Below, in pieces: positions 17,070 through 25,411 of a stretch of DNA of 64,000 nucleotides. The position numbers and the translations under genes were made by a program. The stretch comes from Sporosarcina jeotgali. GTDB lineage: Bacteria > Bacillota > Bacilli > Bacillales_A > Planococcaceae. Each line of letters begins with the position of its first letter. The stretch's first letter is position 1. Under the pieces are notes generated by a model. The model worked only from the letters and a program-made list of their open reading frames with translations. It was not told where the DNA came from and did not search any database. Where the stretch lies: contig NZ_CP116341.1 of the NCBI RefSeq assembly GCF_033304595.1, forward strand, positions 663,001 to 727,000, read 5' to 3'.

Positions 17070-18083
17070 ATGACATCATTAAAAAATAGACAGATCCAAT
17101 TAGCTTATCGACCTGAGGGCAAACCGCAGTCGAGTGATTTTGAATTAGTAGAAACCGAAGTACCAGAACTGAAAGATGGAGAGATTCTCATACAAACGCT
17201 TTACTTATCCGTCGATCCCGGGATGCGGAATATGATGAAAGACAAAAAATCGTACACGTCTCCGTTTGGGTTGCACGAAGTATTGACGGGGAGATCGGTC
17301 GGAAAAGTCATTGAGTCCAAAAACAAGAACTTTGCTGAAGGAGATGCAGTTTTTGAACGCCTGGGCTGGCAGGATTATTCAGTATCCAATGGTGAAGAGA
17401 CAAAGAAAATTGATTTGGAGATTGCGCCAGCTTCTGCATACCTAGGAGTTCTAGGTGTCCCAGGTTTAGTCGCGTATTTCGGATTTACTGAAATTGCGTT
17501 GCCTGAAAAAGGGGAGACCGTGGTAGTTTCCGGCGCATCAGGAGCAGTCGGGATGAATGCGGGGCAAATCGCAAAAATTCATGGCTGCCGGGTTGTTGGG
17601 ATAGCAGGGTCTGATGAAAAAAATCGCTTTCTAACAGAGGAACTCGGGTTTGATGCTGCCATTAATTACAAAACCACAAAAGACATGAAAGCTGCACTTG
17701 AGAAAGCGTGTCCAGATGGAATCGACATTTACTTTGACAATGTTGGAGGCGAGATCACGGACGCTGCACTGCAGTTGATCAATTACCATGCACGGGTTGT
17801 CATCAGTGGACAAACGTCTCAATATAATGATGAAAAACCAGACGAAGGACCGCGTTTCTTAAACCAATTGGTAACTAAAAGTGCCATGATTAAAGGATTC
17901 GTCGTCTATGATTATGAAGACAAAAATGATGAAGCAATTGAACAAATGGCAAAATGGATTCAAGAAGGAAAGTTAAAATACAAAGAAAACATCGTCGAAG
18001 GACTAGAAAACGCACCCCAAGCTTTTATAGATTTATTCGATAGTAAAAGTTTTGGAAAACAGGTCGTTAAAGTCTCTGAGTAA
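17070..18083 (+). CDS. NADP-dependent, zinc-independent alkenal/quinone reductase (YfmJ-like MDR)
   Basis: A 337-residue medium-chain dehydrogenase/reductase of the leukotriene B4 12-hydroxydehydrogenase/CurA/YfmJ group, which reduces the C=C bond of unsaturated carbonyls with NADPH. Marks of the group are DPGMRNMMKDKKSY near the N-terminus, the nucleotide-binding loop GASGAVGMNAGQIAK, and DIYFDNVGGEITDAAL. The zinc-ligand Cys and His of alcohol dehydrogenases are absent, as expected. The ATG at 17070 is preceded by AAAGGAGAT at 8 nt, while the longer in-frame upstream extension has no ribosome site. It stands alone, with a strong hairpin after it. Detoxification of reactive aldehydes or quinones is inferred from the family. 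Confidence 0.92.
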   Translation: MTSLKNRQIQLAYRPEGKPQSSDFELVETEVPELKDGEILIQTLYLSVDPGMRNMMKDKKSYTSPFGLHEVLTGRSVGKVIESKNKNFAEGDAVFERLGWQDYSVSNGEETKKIDLEIAPASAYLGVLGVPGLVAYFGFTEIALPEKGETVVVSGASGAVGMNAGQIAKIHGCRVVGIAGSDEKNRFLTEELGFDAAINYKTTKDMKAALEKACPDGIDIYFDNVGGEITDAALQLINYHARVVISGQTSQYNDEKPDEGPRFLNQLVTKSAMIKGFVVYDYEDKNDEAIEQMAKWIQEGKLKYKENIVEGLENAPQAFIDLFDSKSFGKQVVKVSE

Positions 18084-18091
18084 CGAATGAA

Positions 18092-18132
18092 AAAAGAGGA
18101 AGCCGACTCCGTGTGGAGAGGCTTCCTCTTTT
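18092..18132. terminator. Bidirectional terminator
   Basis: AAAGAGGAAGCC paired with GGCTTCCTCTTTT between convergent genes ending at 18083 and 18155. Confidence 0.92.
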
Positions 18133-18154
18133 CGTGTAGCAACATTTCCTGTGA

Positions 18155-19525
18155 TTAGTTTACGTTCGAAGTGTCTTTACCTTTAGTAACCAAATACAAA
18201 ATCCCTTCTATCGCCAGCACAATCAGAAGTGAAATCCCAAACAGCGGCATGATGACACCTAGTATCACCATTAATGCAATGAAACCAATGGATATGCTGC
18301 TCGTCGTTTTAGGCGGTGCCGAAAGATTCCCTTTTCGTTTTCTTGACAACCACATCTTGAATCCGTAAAAGATCAGGAACAAGAACGCGAGGCAGACGAC
18401 CAAGTTAATGATTTTGTTCGGCCAGCCGAACAAGTGACCTTCGTGCAGCGGAATTCCCCAAGTGAACCACTTCGCCAAAATTCCATACTCGTCATATCCC
18501 ACTTTGGAGATTAAATCGCCGCTGTATTGATCGAAATAAGAAGTCATCTCTTCAGCCGGACTGACATCCATCCCAGTTACGCCAGTATTGCTTCCTTTCG
18601 ATACAGTGAACACGCCATCTTCAGAAAAAGGATAGACAATTGAATACGGTTTCGAAATCTTCTCATCCCGTACTTTCCACATCAGCTTTTCAACTGAGAT
18701 TCCGTCATTCTCCATGTCCATTCCAGGCATATTCCCGTGCCCGCCATGATTGGCGTGAGGGTCTGGCTTCTCGGATTCAGGAGCTTCTTCTTTGCGCGTT
18801 GCCCAAGGAATTTCGCTCATATCGGAAGTAGGCGGCTGCTGCTGCAGCAACGGAGTTCCTATTGAAGGGTGCTCTTGTGATGCAGTGTATATGAAGTTCC
18901 CCATGAACGCAGACCAGGGAAGTCCGGTGAAAATGAGGATAATCATTGGAATCGTGATGATTGTTCCAATAAGCGCATGGATTCTCTTGAATTTTAGTCG
19001 TCGTGTCGATTTCTTAGGTTTCTTAAGTGCACGACTTTTGAATGTCATATAAAGACCGGAAAACAGTAAGAAGATCGCCCAGCATGCTGCTAATTCAACT
19101 AAGTAATTTACGACCGTTCCACCCGCAAAGAGTGAACTGTGAATATTCCTCATAATATTTGCGTACGTAAACTTTGGATTTTGAGAGCCCACAATTTCGT
19201 TGTGTTTATCTAAGAATACGTATTTCTCTTCACCCGAATCAGACGTCAGAGTCAGCCGCGTATTATAAGGCTCGTCCATGATCATAATCTTCGAGACTTC
19301 AAATCCATCATTCTCCTGTTTGACAAGAGAAATCCCTTCGTCAATCGTCAGCTGGTATGTCTCGTCGCTGTTACCGAAGAAAAGATCTTTATACGCAGCG
19401 TTTTCTACATTATTGTAAAACAAGTACCCGATTCCGCTCAGCGTCAATGTGATCAGAAGCGGAGCCATAAACAATGCACCAAAAAAGTGCCATCGCCAAA
19501 ATCGATTATATGTACCTTTTTTCAT
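18155..19525 (-). CDS. PepSY-associated TM protein (PiuB-like) with His/Met-rich extracellular loop
   Basis: A 456-residue membrane protein of the PepSY_TM family. Transmembrane segments are near residues 15-33, 140-160, 190-210, 370-395 and 415-445; PepSY-like soluble regions lie between the first and second and between the third and fourth. The large outer loop carries a metal-ligand-rich stretch, HANHGGHGNMPGMDM (about residues 255-270), which is likely to bind copper or iron. GAGGAGGG stands 6 nt before the ATG. Relatives include iron-regulated PiuB-type proteins proposed to serve in siderophore or heme iron reduction. The iron link is by family only. A partial palindrome upstream (19543-19566) may be an operator. 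Confidence 0.88.
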   Translation of the reverse strand: MKKGTYNRFWRWHFFGALFMAPLLITLTLSGIGYLFYNNVENAAYKDLFFGNSDETYQLTIDEGISLVKQENDGFEVSKIMIMDEPYNTRLTLTSDSGEEKYVFLDKHNEIVGSQNPKFTYANIMRNIHSSLFAGGTVVNYLVELAACWAIFLLFSGLYMTFKSRALKKPKKSTRRLKFKRIHALIGTIITIPMIILIFTGLPWSAFMGNFIYTASQEHPSIGTPLLQQQPPTSDMSEIPWATRKEEAPESEKPDPHANHGGHGNMPGMDMENDGISVEKLMWKVRDEKISKPYSIVYPFSEDGVFTVSKGSNTGVTGMDVSPAEEMTSYFDQYSGDLISKVGYDEYGILAKWFTWGIPLHEGHLFGWPNKIINLVVCLAFLFLIFYGFKMWLSRKRKGNLSAPPKTTSSISIGFIALMVILGVIMPLFGISLLIVLAIEGILYLVTKGKDTSNVN

Positions 19526-19949
19526 CGTTTTCCCTCCTCGTGGTTAGTTATCATTTTATAGCTAACGCAATCAATCTCGTTTTGGATCAATAGGTTTTCA
19601 TAGTTACAGACTTTCCAAAGAAGAACGAAGAAACCCAAAGTACTATCAATTGCATGAAAGCTTTTGTAATTAAACCATGTAATTGTGAACTGTGAATGAA
19701 TTGATCCTAATCTTTAAAATAAGAATCTGTCTTGGTGTGTTTTTGAAAGAATCTAGTACTACTTGGAATTTATTTGCCACCCGTATAAGTAATAAATAAG
19801 TTGGATTATTAGGGTACTTGTAAACGTGTCAAAATGTCGGTACACAGTTAAACTAGGAGCGTAAACTATCAGTAATAACTTTTACATTCAAGTAATCTGT
19901 AACGTTTATCGGGATTTATAGTCTACTCCTTAAAAAGAAGGGAGAGATA
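19526..19949. other. Intergenic region between the PepSY_TM gene and the broken secreted-protein gene
   Basis: About 420 bp of AT-rich sequence. It holds the palindrome at 19543-19566 and must hold the promoter of the PepSY_TM gene. No further ORF with a ribosome site or strong hairpin was seen. Confidence 0.45.
19543..19566. promoter_or_regulatory. Partial palindrome upstream of the PepSY_TM gene, possible operator
   Basis: Arms GTTAG / CTAAC with further matched positions inward, located just upstream of the ribosome site of the gene starting at 19525. The minus strand reads AAAATGATAACTAAC, which recalls a Fur half-site (TGATAA), but the match to a full Fur box is poor. Confidence 0.35.
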
Positions 19950-20332
19950 ATGAAATTTGTGAGATACGGAATCATCTTCTGTATGATGATTTTACAAGCT
20001 TTTCGCAGGCTGGCGGTCCCACTACTTCAAGAACTAGTAAACCACGGGATGCGAAAGAAACGATAGCCCTAGAACCCGATGCAGATATCTTTCAACTGGA
20101 GGGTGCGATTTATCAAGCAAATGTGGAATGCGTAGAAGAGTGGGAGTTGACCAAGAAAGAACGGATTGGGGAGATTCTGCATCAAACACAAAATGCAGAT
20201 GAATTCCAAAATGAGACTGCAAACGTTTTGCCAGTGGGATCGGTAATATATACGACAAATGAATGAGGTATTTATGTACTAGTTGATGTGGCCGGTAAAC
20301 TGATCAAATACTTACTATTGACAGAAGGGTAA
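19950..20332 (+). pseudogene. Broken gene for a secreted protein (one frameshift and one in-frame stop)
   Basis: An ATG at 19950 follows AAGGGAGAG and opens a signal peptide (MKFVRYGIIFCMMIL). The frame ends early in Arg-rich nonsense. Restoring one missing T in the T4 run at 20000-20003 joins it to a long open frame (FSQAGGPTT... through AIYQANVECVEEWELTKKERIG... to VLPVGSVIYTTNE). That frame meets a TGA at 20264 but then continues sensibly (GIYVLVDVAGKLIKYLLLTEG) to a TAA at 20330. The repaired product would be about 127 residues, secreted and of unrecognised family. Two independent lesions argue for true decay rather than one sequencing error. Confidence 0.7.
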
Positions 20333-20395
20333 TTAGGTTTTAATGGATCCTGATAAGGGCATGTGAGTAGTAAACGACTATAAAGGATGAAATCT

Positions 20396-20947
20396 ATGAA
20401 CATCTGCACAATCGGTCACTATTCCCATACAAAAGATGAGTTCCTCGAGCTGTTGAAAGAAGCTGAAATTGAAGTGCTTGTTGATGTGCGAGCTTTTCCA
20501 GGAAGCCGGAAGTTCCCTTGGTTTGCGAAAGACAAAATGGCGGAATGGCTGCCTGAAGCTGGAATTGACTACATGCATATCGAGGAACTTGGCGGAAGAC
20601 GTCCGCCTTCTCAACTTGTCTCGCCATTAATAAACGAAGGCTGGCAGAACCAATCGTTCCATAACTACGCAGATTATACATTGTCGCATTGCTATCAAGA
20701 TGGCGTGAAAAAGTTAACTGAAATTGCTTCTGAAAACCGTACTGCGTATTGCTGCTCTGAACGGCATCCCGCACGGTGTCATCGATTGATTATTAGCAAC
20801 TGGCTTGCAGTCCGTGGGTGGGATGTCATCCACATTGTTCCGAAGAGTGATGGCTCTGGGGAATGGGTATCTCATGAACTTGGGAAGTGGGGAGCCATGC
20901 CAATCGTAGAGGAAGATGAAACCGTTGTGTATCCAAAATTAGATTAA
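20396..20947 (+). CDS. DUF488 family protein
   Basis: A 183-residue soluble protein of the DUF488 family. The family's cysteine/histidine cluster is present as CCSERHPARCHR (about residues 120-131), with the N-terminal TIGHYSH and VDVRAFPGSRKFPWF blocks. The ATG at 20396 is preferred over that at 20387 because AAAGGA stands 8 nt upstream of it. The function of the family is not established. The Cys-His cluster suggests metal binding or redox chemistry, which is only inference. It stands alone, followed by a short hairpin. Confidence 0.88.
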   Translation: MNICTIGHYSHTKDEFLELLKEAEIEVLVDVRAFPGSRKFPWFAKDKMAEWLPEAGIDYMHIEELGGRRPPSQLVSPLINEGWQNQSFHNYADYTLSHCYQDGVKKLTEIASENRTAYCCSERHPARCHRLIISNWLAVRGWDVIHIVPKSDGSGEWVSHELGKWGAMPIVEEDETVVYPKLD

Positions 20948-20964
20948 AACTGAATTCAAAACCG

Positions 20965-20991
20965 GCAGTCTTGTAATGAGACTGTTTTTTT
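20965..20991 (+). terminator. Terminator of the DUF488 gene
   Basis: CAGTCT and AGACTG across a 7-nt loop, followed by seven T. Confidence 0.75.
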
Positions 20992-21181
20992 ATGTCTTAA
21001 TAACTACACTGAAATTTCTAAAAATGGTTCAGATTAAGTGCTTGAAAACTATGAATACTCCTATAAAGTCGCATAGTAGCCTGACCATTGGAATGGTACG
21101 ATGAAATCGATACTAGGATTCTTCTAAAAGACAGCTAGATGAGTCTATGGAGGAATTCATTCCAACGAGGAGTGTGAGGCA

Positions 21182-24100
21182 ATGCACGGTCGAACGGGGA
21201 AGAAATGGTTGAACTCATTAATGGCAACAACGCTTGTGGCGGGACTAGCTGCACCGGCTATTCCGGTTTATGCAGCAGAAGCGACTGCAGTAAAAGCATC
21301 GGATTTGCTGATTTCTGAGTATGTAGAAGGCACTGGGTTTAATAAGGCGATTGAACTGTACAACGGGACAGGCGCTGCACTGGACTTGAGCAATTATTCA
21401 ATTGAACTCTTTGCAAATGGAGCGCCTGCACCTACGAACAAACTTGAATTGTCAGGTACCCTTGAAGATGGGAAAACCTATGTTATCGTGCATAACCAAG
21501 CGTCAGCCGATCTCAAGGCCAAAGCGGATATGGAAATCGGCAGCGTCACAAACTTCAACGGCGATGATGCCATCGTGTTGAAAAAAGGGAACGCTTTGAT
21601 TGATTCATTCGGACAAGTTGGGGCTCGGGAAAATTGGGGCACTGACGTAACACTTGTACGAAATGCAGGCGTGGCAAAAGGTGACGCGGTCGTGGATGAT
21701 GCCTTTGATCGAACGAAAGAGTGGACGGTTTATCCGAAAGATACGTTTTCGAATTTAGGCGCTCATGAATTAAATGGGGATGGTTCAACAGATCCAGAGG
21801 AGCCTGAAGTACCTGCATATGCTGTATCCATTAAGGACGCACGTGCATTGCCAGCTGGAGAGAAAGCGACAGTGAAAGGGATTGTCGCTGCAAAACTTAA
21901 AAATACAATTTCAATTCAAGACGAAACCGGAGGAATCGCAGTTCGTCCAACGAGTTTAGCTGTATCTGTCGGGGATGAAGTGACGCTGACTGGGAAACTT
22001 ACAGACTATCGCGGTTTGCTGCAGCTGGACGAAGCGACGGTTGTTGAGAAGGTTGCAGGAACTGAGCCGTCATCGAAAACAGTAACTGGAGCAGCAATCG
22101 GTGAAGAGGTTGAATCACAGCTTATCACGGTGAATAATGTGACTCTATCCAATAAAGAGGCAGGTCCAGGATGGGCAAACTTCATCGCAACAGATGGAAC
22201 TGAGTTTATAGTTAGAGATGAAAACGACAGCCTTGGATTGCAGGCAGGTATGACCTATGACTCGATCACAGGAATTGTTCAGCAATTTGATGATGTCTAC
22301 CAAGTGATTCCACGGGGATCTGCAGACGTAATCGCCGATTCAACAGTCGTTCAGCCTGTTGCTGCGAATCCAGGAAGCGGAACATTCGTTGAAAGTGTAA
22401 ACGTGACATTGACATCTGGAACCGTGGATGCAGAAATTTTATACACATTGGATGGCACAAATCCAATTGAGAATGGTGCCACGTATGCCACACCGTTGAA
22501 AATTACCGATAACGTTCAGTTAAAAGCTGTTGCAAAAACAGATGACGGGCGTGTAAGTGCTGTCCAAACATTCGATTATACCATTACGGATGCCTTGCAA
22601 ATCCACGATATTCAAGGGCCGGGACATGAGTCGCCATTTGCAGGACAAGTCGTAGATGGAGTTCAAGGGGTTGTTACGTATAAATACGAACTGCAGGGAT
22701 CGACCTATTATCACATTCAGACGCCTGACAACAAACGTGATGGTGATTTGAATACGTCAGAAGCGGTTGTGTTGTACAGCGGCCGTGATGCATGGAACTT
22801 GAAAAAAGGTGACTTGGTTTCAGTAACGGGACAAGTAAGTGAGTATGCTATTGATGGATTCTCTGACCGTCAAGAAACGGATTTGAAAACGACGCAAATC
22901 AACGTTCGTGAAGACCGCGGCGGCGTTGTAACGGTTATGGATAGCAATGTTGAACTTCCTGCACCGTTCGTTATTGATGAGTCCAACCTTCCGAAAGATA
23001 AAGTCCTAAGCGTAGGATTAAAAGAATTCGATCCAGCAAAATATGCGGGCGATTTCTGGGAAAGCCGTGAAGCGATGCTCGTAGAAGTGGGCACCGTGAA
23101 AGCTGTCGCACCCCAGCAAAACGGAGATTTAGCAACGGTGTTGGAGACCCGTAAGACAGAAACGAAAAACGGCGGCATCTTGTTGAAAAAAGACACTCCG
23201 AATGCTGATCTCGTCCAATTCCGTATGGAACCAAACGGACCGGCTCGTGATTTTGAAGTGGCGACTGGGGATCTTTTCAAAGGACCGACAGTTGGTGTAG
23301 TCGGGTATTCCTACCAAAACTACAAGATTTACGTGGGTCTGGATGATATGAAATCGAAGTTTGTAAAAGGGAAAGCGGTTCCTGAAACGACAACGATTGT
23401 GAAAGATAACGAAAAGCTTACAATAGCTTCGTACAACTTGGAGAACTTCTCGAATAATACAAAAACAACTTCTGTGGATAAAGCGAAGAAGCTGGCTCGT
23501 GCATTTGCTGTAGACATGCAAAGCCCGGATATTGTAGGCGTTACTGAAGTTCAGGATAATAATGGTCCAGATGCAGGCGGGCCTGAAGCCAATCAAAGTT
23601 ACGAACGGCTGATTCAAGCAATTGTAGAAGCAGGCGGAGTGAAGTACGAGTATGTCAACATCGACCCTGTGAATAACCAGGACGGCGGGCAGCCAAACGC
23701 CAATATACGTGTTGGATTCCTGTACAATCCGGAGCGGGTTTCATTGAAAACAGGTGTACCTCATGGAGATGCAGTAACAGCTGTTGGTTATGAAAACGGT
23801 GGTTTGACAGTGAATCCTGGACGAATCGAACCTGCAAATGAAGCGTTCACTAGCAGCCGAAAGCCGCTGGCAGCAGAGTTCACGTTCCAAGGGGAAGATG
23901 TCATCGTCATAGCAAACCACTGGAATTCTAAAGGCGGCGACACACCATTATTCGGTTCAATCCAGCCACCTGTGTATAAGAGTGAAATCCAGCGTAAAAA
24001 GATTGCACAGCTTGTGTATAACTTCATTGATGATGTCAAAACGAAAAATCCCGATGCGAATGTCGTGTCGCTTGGCGATTTCAATGACTTCCAATTTACG

Positions 24101-24772
24101 GATGCATTGAAGATTCACGAAGGTGAACTGATGACGAATCTTGTCAATAAAGTCGAAGAATCGGATCGCTATTCGTATGTATATCAAGGGAATTCGCAAG
24201 TGCTTGACCATGTCCTCGTATCGAATAATTTAGCAGATACTGCAGAAATTGATATGCTGCATGTGAATGCGGACTATACCGATATGGCGGGACGCGCAAG
24301 TGACCACGATCCAGTTCTCGTCCAACTTGCATTGAAGACGAAAAACGAGCCAGATCCATTTGAGTGGGAAAAAGTTCCGGTTAGCAAGTACTACTTGTTA
24401 TTGAATTACAAAAAGCCGAGTTTGACAGTCGATGCGAAAGGATCCTCGATTACGATGGATTACCGTTCACGCGTAACGAATGGAATTACATTGACGGGTC
24501 AGTATGCAATCTTGAGCGGACTGGGTTTTGCCAATAACAAACTGATCTTGAAGCCGACTGAAAAAGGCTTAACGGTCGATACTAAGTGGACAGTTCAAGG
24601 AAATGTAGTTGTGGATGGAACGAATCCGCTCCGTATCTACGGAGCCGAAAACGTCTTGAAGATTAGTTATGTCAACGGTGCAAGTGCTGCAAATGTTGAG
24701 TTCTATGACCGGTTCGGCCGCAAGTTATCTAAACCAGGTATTCAATGGCCATGGTCTGGATTAGCAAGCTGA
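21182..24772 (+). CDS. Large secreted nuclease: lamin-tail, OB-fold, chitobiase-like and endonuclease/exonuclease/phosphatase domains
   Basis: A 1196-residue exported protein. The signal peptide (about residues 1-32) ends at VYAAE. A lamin-tail domain (about 38-195, LLISEYVEGTGFNKAIELYN) follows, then an OB-fold region like YhcR/NucH (about 205-385), a chitobiase C-terminal-like segment (GTVDAEILYTLDGTNP, about 390-465), a second OB-like region, and the EEP nuclease domain (about 745-1050). Catalytic marks are SYNLENF, TEVQDNNG, NHWNSKGG, LGDFNDFQ and SDHDPV, all in order. GAGGAG precedes the ATG. There is no SLH, LPxTG or lipobox, so release into the medium is likely. Degradation of extracellular DNA or RNA for nutrients is inferred. 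Confidence 0.92.
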   Translation: MHGRTGKKWLNSLMATTLVAGLAAPAIPVYAAEATAVKASDLLISEYVEGTGFNKAIELYNGTGAALDLSNYSIELFANGAPAPTNKLELSGTLEDGKTYVIVHNQASADLKAKADMEIGSVTNFNGDDAIVLKKGNALIDSFGQVGARENWGTDVTLVRNAGVAKGDAVVDDAFDRTKEWTVYPKDTFSNLGAHELNGDGSTDPEEPEVPAYAVSIKDARALPAGEKATVKGIVAAKLKNTISIQDETGGIAVRPTSLAVSVGDEVTLTGKLTDYRGLLQLDEATVVEKVAGTEPSSKTVTGAAIGEEVESQLITVNNVTLSNKEAGPGWANFIATDGTEFIVRDENDSLGLQAGMTYDSITGIVQQFDDVYQVIPRGSADVIADSTVVQPVAANPGSGTFVESVNVTLTSGTVDAEILYTLDGTNPIENGATYATPLKITDNVQLKAVAKTDDGRVSAVQTFDYTITDALQIHDIQGPGHESPFAGQVVDGVQGVVTYKYELQGSTYYHIQTPDNKRDGDLNTSEAVVLYSGRDAWNLKKGDLVSVTGQVSEYAIDGFSDRQETDLKTTQINVREDRGGVVTVMDSNVELPAPFVIDESNLPKDKVLSVGLKEFDPAKYAGDFWESREAMLVEVGTVKAVAPQQNGDLATVLETRKTETKNGGILLKKDTPNADLVQFRMEPNGPARDFEVATGDLFKGPTVGVVGYSYQNYKIYVGLDDMKSKFVKGKAVPETTTIVKDNEKLTIASYNLENFSNNTKTTSVDKAKKLARAFAVDMQSPDIVGVTEVQDNNGPDAGGPEANQSYERLIQAIVEAGGVKYEYVNIDPVNNQDGGQPNANIRVGFLYNPERVSLKTGVPHGDAVTAVGYENGGLTVNPGRIEPANEAFTSSRKPLAAEFTFQGEDVIVIANHWNSKGGDTPLFGSIQPPVYKSEIQRKKIAQLVYNFIDDVKTKNPDANVVSLGDFNDFQFTDALKIHEGELMTNLVNKVEESDRYSYVYQGNSQVLDHVLVSNNLADTAEIDMLHVNADYTDMAGRASDHDPVLVQLALKTKNEPDPFEWEKVPVSKYYLLLNYKKPSLTVDAKGSSITMDYRSRVTNGITLTGQYAILSGLGFANNKLILKPTEKGLTVDTKWTVQGNVVVDGTNPLRIYGAENVLKISYVNGASAANVEFYDRFGRKLSKPGIQWPWSGLAS

Positions 24773-24785
24773 ATAATTTTGGAGG

Positions 24786-24817
24786 AAAGGACGATACCTG
24801 CGGGTGTCGTCCTTTTT
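24786..24817 (+). terminator. Terminator of the nuclease gene
   Basis: AAAGGACGATACC paired with GGTGTCGTCCTTTTT with a 4-nt loop. Confidence 0.88.
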
Positions 24818-24821
24818 GCAT

Positions 24822-25356
24822 TGTCGATCAGATAGGCGGAAGTGTCGGACATATGGGGGGAATTATCAATCACATCGTGGGATTTGTGCGACACTTAGCG
24901 CGATTTCTCTGACACATAGCGGAGTTTCTCGATAACTGGACACAATTTAAGAGCGTGAAGGGATTAATTGGTAGCGCTTCGCTTGTTCAGTGCCGGGCTA
25001 TCCCGCTATGAACCTGCCTCACCAGTTGTCCGACAGATCTGGTTGATTGTCGGGCACATGGGGGGAATTGTCGATCACATCTTTGTGTTTGTCCGACACC
25101 TGGCGCAATTTCTCCGACACATAGCGGAGTTTCTCGATAACAAGACACAATTTAAGAGCGTGAAGGGATTAATTGGTAGCGCTTCGCTTGTTCAGTGCCG
25201 GGCTATCCCGCTATGAACCTGCCTCACCAGTTGTCCGACAGATCTGGTTGATTGACGGACACCTAGGGGGATTGCTGATCACATCGTGAAGTTTGTCCGA
25301 CACCTGGCGCGATTTCTCCGACACATAGCATAGTTTCTCGCTAACAGGACACCATT
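24822..25356. repeat. Three copies of a six-unit 21-bp repeat array, forming a 205-bp tandem repeat
   Basis: Arrays at 24822-24947, 25027-25152 and 25232-25356 each hold six 21-bp units on the pattern TSTCSGACAC followed by a variable half ending in AATT/AGTT. One unit in the third copy is 20 bp. The two 79-bp spacers (24948-25026 and 25153-25231) are identical, giving an exact 205-bp period between copies 1 and 2. The whole lies between two terminators of convergent genes. The plus strand is open for a heptad-like peptide (FLRHIAE), but no gene with a ribosome site uses it. A second, single-copy array lies at 62916-63041. Confidence 0.9.
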
Positions 25357-25364
25357 CAACGCAC

Positions 25365-25400
25365 AAAAAAACAGCCTCTCAAAACAATCAGAGAGGCTGC
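25365..25400 (-). terminator. Terminator of the acyl-CoA dehydrogenase-like gene
   Basis: CAGCCTCTC paired with GAGAGGCTG, followed on the minus strand by a long T-run. Confidence 0.9.
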
Positions 25401-25411
25401 TTGTACCATAA

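Noticed and set aside
23129..23617. 162-residue minus-strand ORF inside the nuclease gene
   Set aside because: Shadow of the nuclease coding frame; no start signal and no family resemblance.
24968..25216. 82-residue ORF across the 21-bp repeats
   Set aside because: No ribosome site and the frame is open only because 21 bp is a multiple of three; its second half repeats the spacer sequence.
24822..25356. CRISPR array
   Set aside because: Units are head-to-tail 21-mers with no constant-length unique spacers and no cas genes nearby; the 79-bp spacers are identical.
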